From positions 1-64,000 of the forward strand of contig CALJHC010000030.1 of NCBI GenBank assembly GCA_938075415.1: a stretch of DNA of 64,000 nucleotides, written 5' to 3'. A model generated the notes under the pieces. The model was given only the letters and a program-made list of their open reading frames with translations, did not search any database and was not told the DNA's origin. Positions 18,806 to 28,829 of this stretch are shown piece by piece. The stretch is from an uncultured Rubripirellula sp. Its GTDB lineage: Bacteria; Planctomycetota; Planctomycetia; Pirellulales; Pirellulaceae. The translations under genes and the position numbers were made by a program. Position 1 is the first letter of the stretch. Every line of letters starts with the position of its first letter.

Positions 18806-20251
18806 CTAGGCAAGGATGTCATGCACAACCTTGCCGTGCACGTCGGTGAGTCGGAAATCGCGACCGGCATAACGGTAGGTAAGTTTTTCGTGGTCAAAGC
18901 CTAGTAAGTGAAGCATGGTGGCGTGCAGGTCATGGACGTGAACTCGATCCTTGACAGCTTGGAAGCCGAAATCATCCGTTGCTCCGTGGACGTGTCCTCC
19001 TTTAACGCCACCTCCTGCCAGCCACATGGTGAAACCATGATGGTTGTGGTCCCTTCCGCTATTGGTCCCGGCATTTGCTCCGGGTTTAGGTAGTTCGACG
19101 GTTGGCGTTCGGCCAAATTCACCACCCCAGATGATGAGAGTTTCATCTAGCAGCGAGCGTTGTTTAAGATCTTTGATCAGAGCACCAATCGCCTGTGAGC
19201 ACTCGCCGGCTAATCTGCGATGGTTGGTTTCGATTTTGTCGTGACTGTCCCATGGTTGACCCGCACCATGCCAAAGTTGGACGTACCGGACGCCTCGTTC
19301 GATCAGGCGTCTGGCTATCAGGATTTGTCGGGATTGAACAGAGTCGCCATACATGTCACGAATATGCTGTGGTTCACGATTTATATCAAACGCGTCGGTT
19401 GCTTCCATCTGCATTCGGTAAGCGAGTTCAAAGCTTTGGACTCGTGCCTCCAAGCCAGCATCATTAGCACGATTCCTGAGATGTTTTTGGTTCATTGTCT
19501 GCAGAAGATCCAGTTGTCGTCTTTGTTCCGTGCGATCAAGACCCGAGGCATTTTTGATGTTTGCAATGAGCTTCTCGATATCTTGGTGTTTGCTGTCGAT
19601 GTAGGTGCCTTGGTAGGCTCCCGGAAGAAACCCGGCCTGCCAATTTTCGGCCCCTTTGATGGGGTACCCATTGGGACACATCGCAATGAACCCTGGGAGA
19701 TTCTGGTTTTCACTGCCCAGTCCATAGGTCAACCACGAGCCGACTGCAGGACGCACGAACTGACTTTGTCCGCAGTTCATCAGCATGAGTGATGGTTCAT
19801 GATTAGGAACATTTGCGTGCATCGAACGGATCACGCAAACATCATCAATGCTTTCGCCGACGTGAGAGAAGAGTTCGCTGACCTCGATTCCACTCTGGCC
19901 GTACTTGGTGAATTTGAACGGCGAACGGTAGGCGGTCCCCGTCTCCCTTTCTGTTCGAAGAGAAAGTGGGATGGCTTTCCCGTGGTATTGATCCAATGCC
20001 GGTTTCGGATCGAAGGTGTCGACCTGTGAGGGACCGCCATTTAAAAAAATGTGAATGACCGCCTTCGCCTTTGCCGGAAACTGCGGTGTCTTGGGAGCCA
20101 TTGGATTCGTCGTTGTGCCTCCCGCAGCGTTCGACACATCTGCCATGAGTCCCGCCAGTCCAAGAGAACCCATGCCCATTCCGCTGCGTTGCAGAAAATC
20201 GCGACGAGTTGTTGGTGGAGTTAGGCGGGGCAGATCGTTTCGATTCATCAT
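18806..20251 (-). CDS. DUF1501 family protein, Tat-exported
   Basis: 481 residues. A twin-arginine signal (TTRRDFLQRSGMGMGSLGLAG) leads the protein, as is usual in this planctomycete-rich family. The DUF1501 body follows: HIFLNGGPSQVDTFDPKP near residue 69, GVRYVQLWHGAGQPWDSHDK in the middle and WGGEFGRTP near 370. The fold is alkaline-phosphatase/sulfatase-like, but the catalytic role is not established. DUF1501 genes typically sit beside a PSD1 (DUF1549/DUF1553) gene. Here the PSD1 gene is immediately upstream on the same strand, 182 bp away, so the two are a likely unit. Confidence 0.92.
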   Translation of the reverse strand: MMNRNDLPRLTPPTTRRDFLQRSGMGMGSLGLAGLMADVSNAAGGTTTNPMAPKTPQFPAKAKAVIHIFLNGGPSQVDTFDPKPALDQYHGKAIPLSLRTERETGTAYRSPFKFTKYGQSGIEVSELFSHVGESIDDVCVIRSMHANVPNHEPSLMLMNCGQSQFVRPAVGSWLTYGLGSENQNLPGFIAMCPNGYPIKGAENWQAGFLPGAYQGTYIDSKHQDIEKLIANIKNASGLDRTEQRRQLDLLQTMNQKHLRNRANDAGLEARVQSFELAYRMQMEATDAFDINREPQHIRDMYGDSVQSRQILIARRLIERGVRYVQLWHGAGQPWDSHDKIETNHRRLAGECSQAIGALIKDLKQRSLLDETLIIWGGEFGRTPTVELPKPGANAGTNSGRDHNHHGFTMWLAGGGVKGGHVHGATDDFGFQAVKDRVHVHDLHATMLHLLGFDHEKLTYRYAGRDFRLTDVHGKVVHDILA

Positions 20252-20433
20252 GGTTTGAACAGCGGTTAGCGATTGAGTCGTTAGGTCAAAGGGGAATTCA
20301 AAGAATGGCTGATTCTTTACGGTTTATTTTGACAATGAAATCATCTGTTGCAGCGTTGGTTGGAATCCTACCCAGGTAGCTTGGAAGCTATGGTGCCGAG
20401 AGTAACGGAGGCCGGTGAAAAAATAATGCCTTG

Positions 20434-23400
20434 CTAATCAACAAAGGCGAATTCATTACTAAGCATCATTGCTTGTGCTAGCTGTACCCAAACGTCTAGC
20501 GTTGTTCCTTCTTCCGTTTGCTGCTGAAGTTTTGAGGCGGCGGCAAACTCATTTTCTGCATTCCATGTTGATGGTCCGGTCCATGGTTCGGTTTGATTTT
20601 CTTTCAGTAGATTAATAACCGGATTCCAGCCAAAGCTATCCCAGCCACTGCTTTCTTTTAAATGCACAATCAAATAAATCGCTTCGCCCTTTTCCAGTCG
20701 TATTGAATCAGTTTTGGTTTCGGTTTCCTGATTGAACGCTGACCATTGTGCCAAGATGCCAAATTTCTCTTTCGCGATTTGCGCGATAACTCCATCACCC
20801 TGATCAGAGGGGTGAGTGAGGGTTCCAGTGATTTGGTAATTGCCAGAAACGGGTGCTGTCCATCGACGAATCGGGCTCAATATTTGCTTGGTTCCTGTGT
20901 GTCCGCCATTTGCGGAAAGCTGAAGGTAGCTGTAGACGGGGTGGGGAAATTCAGTTGAAATTTTCCATGCAGAACCATCAAAGTAGGGTAGGACGCTGTA
21001 ATTGAGTTTCTTGGAAGTTGCATCCCAGCCTCCGTAGCCAAACTGCCAAATTGGGCTGTGTAAATCTGTTTCTGAATTTGCACGATAGGCCTGGAGGCTG
21101 TCGGGATCCGTGAAGACCAAAGCGGTTTGCAGCTCTTCGTCGTCCGGTTCACGACTCAGGACACGACGATAAAACTCTTGGATTTTTTTTGCTCGAAACT
21201 CCTTGGTGATTCCATCAGGCGATCGATTATCCTCCGGCATGATTCCCTTGGCGACTGCTTTTGCCCGCGCCAGTACAAAGGCTGAGTTCATGAGGTAAAG
21301 GGCTTGCTGTGGGACGGTAGTCTCGCTTCGCTGTGCACGGCTCGCATCTGGGCTGGGTAAGTCGAAGCTAGCGAGAAGACCGGGCAGATCCTCTCGGTCG
21401 ATGTAGGCATAGAGACCTCGCCGAGTAGCGTCTTGGTGTATTTTCACCGATCGCCCACCGATACGAGTGTCCAGCTGCTGTGCAGCAACTAATAAGCGAT
21501 CGCGTAGCGGTTCGAATTCTAGGCGTTGGCGAGGCATTTTCCAGAGCAAGCGATTTTCTGGATCTGTTTGGAACGCCGCTGGGCGAGAAGCACTGGACTG
21601 CTGCCATGTCTTGGACAGCATGATTTGTTTCTGCAGTCTCTTGATCGACCATCCATCTCGCATGAATTCGGATGCGAGATAATCCAGTAGTTCAGGATGC
21701 GTTGGAGGTTCACCCCTGATGCCGAAATCGCTTGGAGTGCGGACGAGACCTTCTCCGAAATGATGTTGCCAGATTCGATTGATGATTACTCGCGCGGTGA
21801 GAGGGTTTGCCGGGTTGGCGATTGCCTTGGCTAACTCCAGACGGCCACTGCCGTTTTGAAAAGATGCACCCTGATCCACCATCTCGAGCACCTGCAGGAA
21901 TCGCCTCGGGACCGAATCACCACGATTACTCGCGACGCCACGCTTGAAGATCACTGGATTAATGGGTTGAGCTTTGTCCTTGAGTACCATCGCTCTTGGG
22001 GGGGCACCGGGGTGCGTGACGGCAACACCATTGACAACGTTTTTGAGTTGGTTGTAGCGATTCCTTTCGCCCTGATCCAAATGGAAAACGGCATGTTCTG
22101 TCGTTAGCGTTACCGGGCTCGCATTGGCCTTAAGCATTTGTCGAAGAGCTTCATCTTGTGGATTCGGTAGCTCTGTGAGCTTGGGCGACGTCTTGGCTTG
22201 CTCCGCCCATTTCTTTATCACTGATTCAAGGTACTCACCCACAAGTCTGGACAATTTGGGTAGAGAATTGGGTTCCTGCTGAATCAGATCTTTGGTCAAC
22301 GCATCGGGTAAGCTTTTCCACAGTGGTTGCTGATCAGCCGCGTTGGCCTCAGGGTTCTGCGAGAGATCAGCTTCCTTCAAATCGGGATGACTTAATAACG
22401 ATTGAAGCTGAGATTGGAAATCGTCTGGCTTGATGCCGCTGAGATCCCTCAGCAGCCGCCAAATCGGTTCTGGTGAAAGTTCTGGATTGGTCAAATATTG
22501 TCGCCATCGAACGGTTGCAGCTGGCCGCAAAGGACCTCGTTCGCCCTGCATGGGCACTTTGTTGCCGTTGGCATATTGTGGAAGTGATTTTGCAAGAAAG
22601 GTGAGGTAATCCGCAATACGACCACGCAATTCGACTTCCGTGGCAAGGCGTCTTTCCTCAAGCCATTGATCCACTTCTTTCTGTTTATTCGCCTTTTCAG
22701 CCAGAAAGGCATCGTATTCAGGTGAATCATGTGAATCGCTGAGGAGTGGAAGTTCTGAGGGGGCCTCGGAACTAGCGAACACTCCATAAAGAGAGTAGTA
22801 ATCGGCGGTTGGGATCGCATCATATTTATGATCGTGACAACGTGCACAGGAAACGCTGAGTCCGAGGAAACCACGAGTCACCACATCGATTTGATCATCG
22901 ATAATATCGACCTGCCGATTCATGAAACGACGCCCGACGGTGAGAAAACCCATCGCAGCAAGACTCGGGCGTTGCTCTGCTTGCAAGTTCAGGCGATCCG
23001 CTGCGATTTGTTCAATGATGAACTCATTGAATGGTTTGTCGGTGTTGAAGGCCTCGATGACATAGTCGCGAAAACTAAAGGCGTAGGGGTAACGCGTCTC
23101 TTGGCTGCCTGCGATGTATCCGGTTGTGTCACCATATCGTGCGATATCGAGCCAATGACGCGCCCAGCGTTCACCATAGTGTGGGCTTTCGAGTAAGCGA
23201 TCAATTACTTTTTCAAAAGCTTCCGGTGAGGAATCACCAATAAAGTCACGGACTTCTTCGTAACTGGGCGGTAGGCCGATCAGATGGAAGTAGGCTCGAA
23301 TGATCAGGGTTCGGCGATCGGCCACTGGGTTTGCTGAAAGATCAGCCTCCAACAGCTTTTTCGCGACGAAACGATCGATGCTGCTCAAGGGCACCGTCGC

Positions 23401-24018
23401 TCCGTTCGGCTTAGTCGCTCCGCCCAGCACCGTTGCTGTTTGAGATGGTGCGACCGGCCATTGATTGATCGCGGGAGGCTCGGGAGAGACGACCGGTTGA
23501 TAAGACCAGTGTGAGGATTGCTGTTGAGTGATCCATTGCTCGGTCGTGATTTTTATAGGTTTGGGTTCGCCGCTACTGGTGTCTGCCGGCCAGGGTGCGC
23601 CGCGTTCTACCCATTGCTTGAGCAGTGAGATGTTCTCGGTGGACAGCTTTCCGTCTGGTGGCATCTGCAGATCAGTGTCCTTGTATTCCACCGACTGAAT
23701 CAAGCGGCTGGCTGACGGTTTCCCTGGTTCGACAACCGGACCTGAACTGCCTCCCTGTTGAAAACGGGCGTGTTGATCGAGGCGAAGTTCTCCCGACTGT
23801 TCTTCCTCTCCGTGGCATTCAACACAGTGCTTGATGAGCAGCGGTCGGATTTTGTTTTCAAAAAAAGTCAGGTCCGCTTCCGAGATAGCAACCAGTTCTG
23901 CTTTCGCAGGACGAATGCAAATCATCAACGTGGCAACCGCCAAGATCACGGTGACGACGGGCAACGCAAGCAGTTTGCCGAGGGTAAACGGAGAAAATTG
24001 AGCGTTCATTGGGAGCAT
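20434..24018 (-). CDS. PSD1 protein: PSCyt1 - DUF1549 - DUF1553
   Basis: About 1194 residues from ATG 24018. ATG 24009 or GTG 24126 are alternatives; the chosen start leaves a normal signal peptide (LALPVVTVILAVATLMIC). In order: planctomycete cytochrome c-like PSCyt1 with the heme motif CVECH at ~65-69, DUF1549 (~211-420, RWARHWLDIARYGDT), a variable region, and DUF1553 (~719-950, ARVIINRIWQHHFGEGLVRTPSDFG). A beta-rich segment of ~180 residues (~966-1150) is inserted before the closing LAQAMMLSNEFAFVD motif of the DUF1553 family. The function of these proteins is unproven; they are thought to be periplasmic, heme-binding and linked to complex polysaccharide use. It pairs with the DUF1501 gene. 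Confidence 0.9.
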   Translation of the reverse strand: MLPMNAQFSPFTLGKLLALPVVTVILAVATLMICIRPAKAELVAISEADLTFFENKIRPLLIKHCVECHGEEEQSGELRLDQHARFQQGGSSGPVVEPGKPSASRLIQSVEYKDTDLQMPPDGKLSTENISLLKQWVERGAPWPADTSSGEPKPIKITTEQWITQQQSSHWSYQPVVSPEPPAINQWPVAPSQTATVLGGATKPNGATVPLSSIDRFVAKKLLEADLSANPVADRRTLIIRAYFHLIGLPPSYEEVRDFIGDSSPEAFEKVIDRLLESPHYGERWARHWLDIARYGDTTGYIAGSQETRYPYAFSFRDYVIEAFNTDKPFNEFIIEQIAADRLNLQAEQRPSLAAMGFLTVGRRFMNRQVDIIDDQIDVVTRGFLGLSVSCARCHDHKYDAIPTADYYSLYGVFASSEAPSELPLLSDSHDSPEYDAFLAEKANKQKEVDQWLEERRLATEVELRGRIADYLTFLAKSLPQYANGNKVPMQGERGPLRPAATVRWRQYLTNPELSPEPIWRLLRDLSGIKPDDFQSQLQSLLSHPDLKEADLSQNPEANAADQQPLWKSLPDALTKDLIQQEPNSLPKLSRLVGEYLESVIKKWAEQAKTSPKLTELPNPQDEALRQMLKANASPVTLTTEHAVFHLDQGERNRYNQLKNVVNGVAVTHPGAPPRAMVLKDKAQPINPVIFKRGVASNRGDSVPRRFLQVLEMVDQGASFQNGSGRLELAKAIANPANPLTARVIINRIWQHHFGEGLVRTPSDFGIRGEPPTHPELLDYLASEFMRDGWSIKRLQKQIMLSKTWQQSSASRPAAFQTDPENRLLWKMPRQRLEFEPLRDRLLVAAQQLDTRIGGRSVKIHQDATRRGLYAYIDREDLPGLLASFDLPSPDASRAQRSETTVPQQALYLMNSAFVLARAKAVAKGIMPEDNRSPDGITKEFRAKKIQEFYRRVLSREPDDEELQTALVFTDPDSLQAYRANSETDLHSPIWQFGYGGWDATSKKLNYSVLPYFDGSAWKISTEFPHPVYSYLQLSANGGHTGTKQILSPIRRWTAPVSGNYQITGTLTHPSDQGDGVIAQIAKEKFGILAQWSAFNQETETKTDSIRLEKGEAIYLIVHLKESSGWDSFGWNPVINLLKENQTEPWTGPSTWNAENEFAAASKLQQQTEEGTTLDVWVQLAQAMMLSNEFAFVD

Positions 24019-24970
24019 CGATTGAATGGATGAAGGACCTGCAAACGTTTGGATTCGCACACCAGGTGAACCTTGAGGTTCAGAGTCGGATTTTAACGCT
24101 GTGAAGACTCGGAAGTTACTTGTCACGCCGGGCGGGGATTGACGACCGTCGACATCGACTTTGAGGATGTTTGCCGCGGCTGATGTCGCGTCAAACAGGT
24201 CCGTGCCTCTTTTTTGGGGTGGGAAGAAAATTATGGTGGGGTGCTGATAGGGAACAGACGATCCTCATGTACCGATCGATCTTCTCAACGGAAACCGAAA
24301 AATTGAAGGATTACCGTCGATTCTTCTCAGCCATTTTCGAACCTGAAACATGGCTGAGAATGAGGCTGCCGGCGTCTCAAGGTGGTTCCTCAGTATACTG
24401 TGACCAACCGGGAAATACCCAAGGGCAATTAGGTAAAGACCACGTTCCGATGACTCTTTGTCAGGTAATCGGTGTGAAGCTTGCTTTGCGAAGCTGGGGT
24501 TGGTTCGACTGGAGCGTTTAGCGGGAAAAGAACGGTGAAGGCAACCGCTGACGGTCTGGAATGAGGTTCAGGGTTCGGTCGGACGGTCGTGAGAATTCTG
24601 CGAGGGGTTGCGGCCAGCGTTTCTATGGCCAGATGAAGTGTCCCCAGCAGCCATGGAATCAGTCCTAGGCGAGCCTGGCTGAGTTGCTGCGGGGCTGTTG
24701 ATCCTGCGGGGCTGTTGATCCTGCGGGGCCGTTGATCCTGCGGGGCTGGCCTTGGGCGATCCCGGGCTGGGTGGCAGACGCATCACGCAGATGGTCAATA
24801 CTTGTGCGGATTACCTGATTCGCCGGTTATACGTTGCGGAAGTCGCAGTGATGGGAATTGTCAGCGACTAGCAGTCCCGTGCTGGTTTCTCATCCGCTAA
24901 ACTCTCCGGTGCTTGCTGCTTCCGAATTATTTGACGGATCGGTTCAATTCATAAGCTGAGAAGGTTCTCT
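24019..24970. other. Gene-poor divergent region
   Basis: About 950 bp between the divergent PSD1 and second sulfatase genes. I see no supported gene; short frames at 24171 and 24568 lack domains and the latter reads through the tandem repeat at 24687-24748. Promoters for both flanking genes must lie here. Confidence 0.5.
24687..24748. repeat. Short tandem repeat, 17-bp unit x3.6
   Basis: CTGCGGGGCTGTTGATC starts at 24687, 24704 and 24721 (one base change), with a partial copy at 24738. The period is exactly 17 bp and there are no spacers. Confidence 0.9.
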
Positions 24971-26521
24971 ATGTTTGTTGGTTGGTGTTGCTCGACCTTT
25001 TTTCATCGCGGCGCTGTCTCGCTTCGTTGCGGGTTGTTTCCATGCGTCGCAGTTTGGTTGATGTTGACCGGATTAGAGAGCTGCGCCGAGGAGGCCCGTC
25101 GACCCAACATCGTCTGGATTGTGGGGGAAAATTTCTCGAATGATTTTGGTTGCTATGGCCAGGCCAATGTCCACACACCGCATCTTGACAAGCTTGCGGC
25201 ACAGGGGGTGAGGTACACGCAGTGCTTTGCGACATCGCCCGTCTGCGCACCGAGTCGCTCTTGCTTCATGGTTGGGATGTACCAGACGACAACTGATATG
25301 CATCACATGCGTTCACATCGTGATGACGATTATCGACTTCCAGAGGGGGTTCGTTCACTCACGCATCGCTTGAGGGACGTCGGTTATTACACCGCCAACA
25401 TCACTCATCTTGGTGAACTAAGAGTCGGGACAGGCAAGCTTGATTTGAATTTTGTCAACGAAGGCAACTTGTATGATACGGACCAGTGGGATGATTTGAA
25501 GGATCAAGAGCCCTTCTTTGCGCAAATCAATTTACCGGAGGCTGAGTATGACATTTACGATCGGAAATCAGCCGAGAAAAGTCGCGTTCCGTGGGTAGGT
25601 GAAGAGTGGCATCCTCAGGTTGCAACCGAAGCGAATGTTACTCCACCGCCTTATTATCCTGACCATCCGCTTGTGCGGCAGGAATGGGCTCGGTATCTGA
25701 ATTCGGTCAGTGGAGCGGATGTTCGAATCGGACAGATTTTAAAACAACTGGAACTTGACGCCTTAGATGAAAACACCATCGTTATCTTTTTTGGAGACAA
25801 TGGTCGGTTAACTGCGAGGGGAATACATTGGCCATTCGATCAAGGGCTGAGGGTCCCTTTGGTCATTCGGGATGCAAAGGCTTGCCCTCGTTTGGGTGAA
25901 AATATTCCGGATGGAACGGTAAGTCACCGCGTTGTCAGTCTCTTGGACTTAACCGCAACCACAATGAGTTTTGCCGGTGTTGACCGGCCTCGCGGCATGC
26001 AGAGTCGAGTATTCGTTGGCGCTGAATCTGACCCGGCGCGTCGGTATGCGTTTGCTGCACGGGATCGGATTGATGAAACGCAGGTCACCATGCGCTCGGT
26101 TCATGATGAGCAATATCACTACATCCGAAATTTTACTCCGGGTGCGGGTTTTGAAACGTTGAACCGGTACAAGGAGAAGTGTTTTCTGGTAAAGCCCTTG
26201 ATGCGAAAAATGAAATCGGAAGGGCAGTTATCCGGTCCACCGCTGGATTTGATGCAGCCATTCCCAGTTGAGATGCTTTACGATACGAAGTCTGACCCGC
26301 ACGAAATCATCAATCTGGCTAAATCTGATAATCCCTCACACCAGGCTTCCCTCCTTCGATTGAGGGCAGCGTTGGAAACTTGGATGGTTGAAACAGGAGA
26401 CCTCGGTCATTTGCCAGAGCCTGCTGGGGTCGTTGCCCCGTTTCTAATTGAAATGCACAACTGGTTCGGGACACCTGATTGGGCGCTGGGAACCCTGCCG
26501 GTTGAATTGCGCGGTCGCTAA
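24971..26521 (+). CDS. Sulfatase, exported, with altered first metal site
   Basis: 516-residue formylglycine-type sulfatase. The signal peptide covers ~1-40 (LFPCVAVWLMLTGLESC). The active-site signature SPVCAPSRSCFMVG has its Cys at residue 92. The later metal motif FFGDNG is present. The first metal-binding motif, which is DD or ED in most relatives, reads VGENFSND here, so one acidic ligand appears to be Asn. The protein is about 100 residues shorter than the sulfatase at 13949 and the two are not close paralogues. AGAAGG precedes the ATG by ~8 nt. Substrate unknown. Confidence 0.9.
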   Translation: MFVGWCCSTFFHRGAVSLRCGLFPCVAVWLMLTGLESCAEEARRPNIVWIVGENFSNDFGCYGQANVHTPHLDKLAAQGVRYTQCFATSPVCAPSRSCFMVGMYQTTTDMHHMRSHRDDDYRLPEGVRSLTHRLRDVGYYTANITHLGELRVGTGKLDLNFVNEGNLYDTDQWDDLKDQEPFFAQINLPEAEYDIYDRKSAEKSRVPWVGEEWHPQVATEANVTPPPYYPDHPLVRQEWARYLNSVSGADVRIGQILKQLELDALDENTIVIFFGDNGRLTARGIHWPFDQGLRVPLVIRDAKACPRLGENIPDGTVSHRVVSLLDLTATTMSFAGVDRPRGMQSRVFVGAESDPARRYAFAARDRIDETQVTMRSVHDEQYHYIRNFTPGAGFETLNRYKEKCFLVKPLMRKMKSEGQLSGPPLDLMQPFPVEMLYDTKSDPHEIINLAKSDNPSHQASLLRLRAALETWMVETGDLGHLPEPAGVVAPFLIEMHNWFGTPDWALGTLPVELRGR

Positions 26522-26601
26522 AGACTAAACATGGGTTCGGTCTGTGCGTTTTTTTTCAGACAGATAGTTTTCTGATGTCGATAACACCGTGTCCGTTTGA
26601 C

Positions 26602-27645
26602 TCAGAATTCAAATACGGCCTTGATGCAGCCCTCTGCGCGGGTCGAGAAGGTTCGGTAGGCTTTCTCGGCTTGGTCGATAGTGAAGCGATGCGTGATGCA
26701 CCAAGAGAGATCCATTTTTTTATCTTCGACGATTTGAGGTAGGTGGCTCATGTAGGATCGCGCCGGACATCTTCCTGTACGATAAGTCAGATTTTTGTCG
26801 TAAGCTTGACTTGGCGAGAAAGCGAAGTTCGGCGTGCAGTGGCAGCCAATGACTGCCATCCGACCACCCGGTCGAATCAGGTTGTAGGCAGTTTTTTGTG
26901 CATCTGGAAGTCCGACGAATTCCATCACGCCGTCGGCACCAAGACCATCGGTTTGTTCATCTATTAGGAGCCTTGCTGAAATCTCGTCTCGGGCGGTGAT
27001 GGCACCGAGTTGCTTAGCTAATTCGCGTCTCTCGTGATTGGGTTCCACTGCGACGACTTGATTACAACCGAGTGTTATGGCCCATTGGATGGCGAGTAAT
27101 CCCACTGTGCCGCAACCTATCACGACAAACGTCTCCTCGGGTGTGATTTGTGTTAGGTCTGTGGCAAAGTATCCCGTGCTGAGGTTGTCTCCTAACAGAA
27201 TTGCGGTCTCGTGATTCATGCCGGTTGGGATAGGTACCAGGGTCGCATCTGCATTGGGAACCCGCACAAAATTCGCCTGGCCACCATGAAGGCCGACACC
27301 GTTTTGTCGCCAGCCAAATAGTTCGCCATTCACGCACCTCGACGTTAGGCCCGTTTTGCAAAATTGACAGTTTCCGCAGTTTGTCGAGAATGGTGCGCAG
27401 ACGCGTTCTCCGAGTTGTCGTGCGGAAACTTGCGATCCCACTTCAACCACCTCCCCGACAAACTCATGGCCCATGACGGTGCCAGTGGCAATGCCCTTCT
27501 CTCGACCGAAGTATGGATGAAGGTCACTACCGCAGAGTCCCGCCATTTCCACTCGCACGATTGCATCCAGATCGCTGTGAAGGACCGGATTGGTCAAGTT
27601 TTGGGTCGAAATCTGTTGCACACCGGCAAAGCAAGCTGCTTTCAT
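26602..27645 (-). CDS. Zinc-dependent medium-chain alcohol dehydrogenase
   Basis: 347-residue MDR-family oxidoreductase, probably NAD(P)-dependent and cytoplasmic. The catalytic zinc site is visible as CGSDLH and GHEFVGEVVEVG. The structural zinc site is a run of four Cys in CGNCQFCKTGLTSRC. The Rossmann motif is VVIGCGTVGLLAIQWA. The sequence looks most like the threonine/sorbitol dehydrogenase or glutathione-independent formaldehyde dehydrogenase branch, but the substrate cannot be told. It stands alone; the gap to the next gene upstream of it (27646-27971) holds nothing I can name. Confidence 0.88.
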   Translation of the reverse strand: MKAACFAGVQQISTQNLTNPVLHSDLDAIVRVEMAGLCGSDLHPYFGREKGIATGTVMGHEFVGEVVEVGSQVSARQLGERVCAPFSTNCGNCQFCKTGLTSRCVNGELFGWRQNGVGLHGGQANFVRVPNADATLVPIPTGMNHETAILLGDNLSTGYFATDLTQITPEETFVVIGCGTVGLLAIQWAITLGCNQVVAVEPNHERRELAKQLGAITARDEISARLLIDEQTDGLGADGVMEFVGLPDAQKTAYNLIRPGGRMAVIGCHCTPNFAFSPSQAYDKNLTYRTGRCPARSYMSHLPQIVEDKKMDLSWCITHRFTIDQAEKAYRTFSTRAEGCIKAVFEF

Positions 27646-27971
27646 GATTTCTTCCTGAGCGAGGAGGTTGAGTGGACAAAGAGGACGCGACGGGTGGACG
27701 CTGGGTTGGATTACAACGGATCATGGGTGAGTCAAACGAAGACGAGTCAGGGCCTGCTTTCGCTCAAGCTGGGAGAAAGTCGAATGGAAATGCTTTGACC
27801 TTCGGCGACCCACGATCGCCGGGCAGTTTATTTACAGGTTAGCGAGTGCGAACCAGCAAGGTCACTAAAGTCACATTCGGACGAACCTGCCTCAAACTCC
27901 ATTTTGACTGAGGCATTCATGCGGGAAGTGTTGCGAGAAAGTATCCGACCACTTTGAACATTTATGAACCG
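27646..27971. other. Intergenic stretch, nothing seen
   Basis: 326 bp between the minus-strand dehydrogenase and ilvE. It should carry the dehydrogenase promoter. I see no repeat, hairpin with T-tract or supported gene. Confidence 0.4.
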
Positions 27972-28829
27972 TTACGAGCGTACCAAGGCACGAAATGCTT
28001 CGTTTAATTTCACCGTCACGGGGCCGGGGGTGCCATTGCCGATAATGCGCCCATCCAGCTTGACTGCTGGAATGACTTCAGCGGCACTTCCAGTCAAAAA
28101 GCATTCATCAGCGGTGTAGATGTCATGTCGTGTGAGGGCCAATTCAAGGGTTTCAATTTCTGCTTCTTTCGCCAGTTGGATGACTGCGTTGCGTGTGATT
28201 CCCTCAAGGATCCCCGCTTCCTTGGAGGGTGTCATTAATCTTCCCGACTTGACGATAAACAGGTTGTCACCGGTACATTCTGCGACCTGCCCCAGATGGT
28301 TCAGCATTAAAGCCTCTTTGCATCCGGCTTGAAGGCCCTCCATCTTTGCAAGAACGTTATTGAGATAATTGAGTGACTTGACTCGCGGGCTAAGCGCGGC
28401 GGGGTGATTCCTGATGGTTGATGCGGTGACTAGTTCCAGTCCATTGTCATAAAGCTCCTGCGGGTAGAGAGAGATTTTATCCGCAATGATGATGACCTGT
28501 GGATTAGAGCAGCGAAATGGATCTAGCCCGAGTTCGCCGGAACCGCGGGTAACGATAAGGCGAATGTATCCCTCGTCGTGCCCATTGCGGCGGACACACT
28601 CATTGAGGTCACTCGCCAATGCTTCGATGGTCAGTGGCATCTTTAGGGAAATGGCTGCAGCCGATTCCCAAAGACGATCTAAGTGTTCATTGAGTCGGAA
28701 AACCTTGCCCCCGTAAATTCGCATGCCCTCAAAGATTCCATCGCCATAGAGCAGGCCATGGTCATAAACGCTAATTTTCGCGTCATCTTTTGAGAGGTAC
28801 TCGCCGTTGATGTAAATCTGCTGGCTCAT
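27972..28829 (-). CDS. ilvE: Branched-chain amino acid aminotransferase
   Basis: 285 residues from ATG 28829 (start MSQQIYINGEY, the usual N-terminus of the family); a start at 28898 would add 23 untypical residues. Fold-type IV PLP enzyme: SVYDHGLLYGDGIFEGMRIY near the start, the Schiff-base Lys in VKSLNYLNN, and the phosphate-binding TRNAVIQLA and TGSAAEVIPA motifs near the end. It transfers the amino group between glutamate and branched-chain 2-oxo acids in valine, leucine and isoleucine metabolism. D-amino-acid transaminase or aminodeoxychorismate lyase are related folds, but the IlvE motifs fit better. Confidence 0.9.
   Translation of the reverse strand: MSQQIYINGEYLSKDDAKISVYDHGLLYGDGIFEGMRIYGGKVFRLNEHLDRLWESAAAISLKMPLTIEALASDLNECVRRNGHDEGYIRLIVTRGSGELGLDPFRCSNPQVIIIADKISLYPQELYDNGLELVTASTIRNHPAALSPRVKSLNYLNNVLAKMEGLQAGCKEALMLNHLGQVAECTGDNLFIVKSGRLMTPSKEAGILEGITRNAVIQLAKEAEIETLELALTRHDIYTADECFLTGSAAEVIPAVKLDGRIIGNGTPGPVTVKLNEAFRALVRS

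Noticed and set aside
24687-24748. Possible CRISPR array (regular 17-bp repeats)
   Set aside because: Units are contiguous with no spacers and too short; no cas gene is present.
24568-24798. Minus-strand frame of 76 codons
   Set aside because: Its centre is the 17-bp repeat translated; not a gene.
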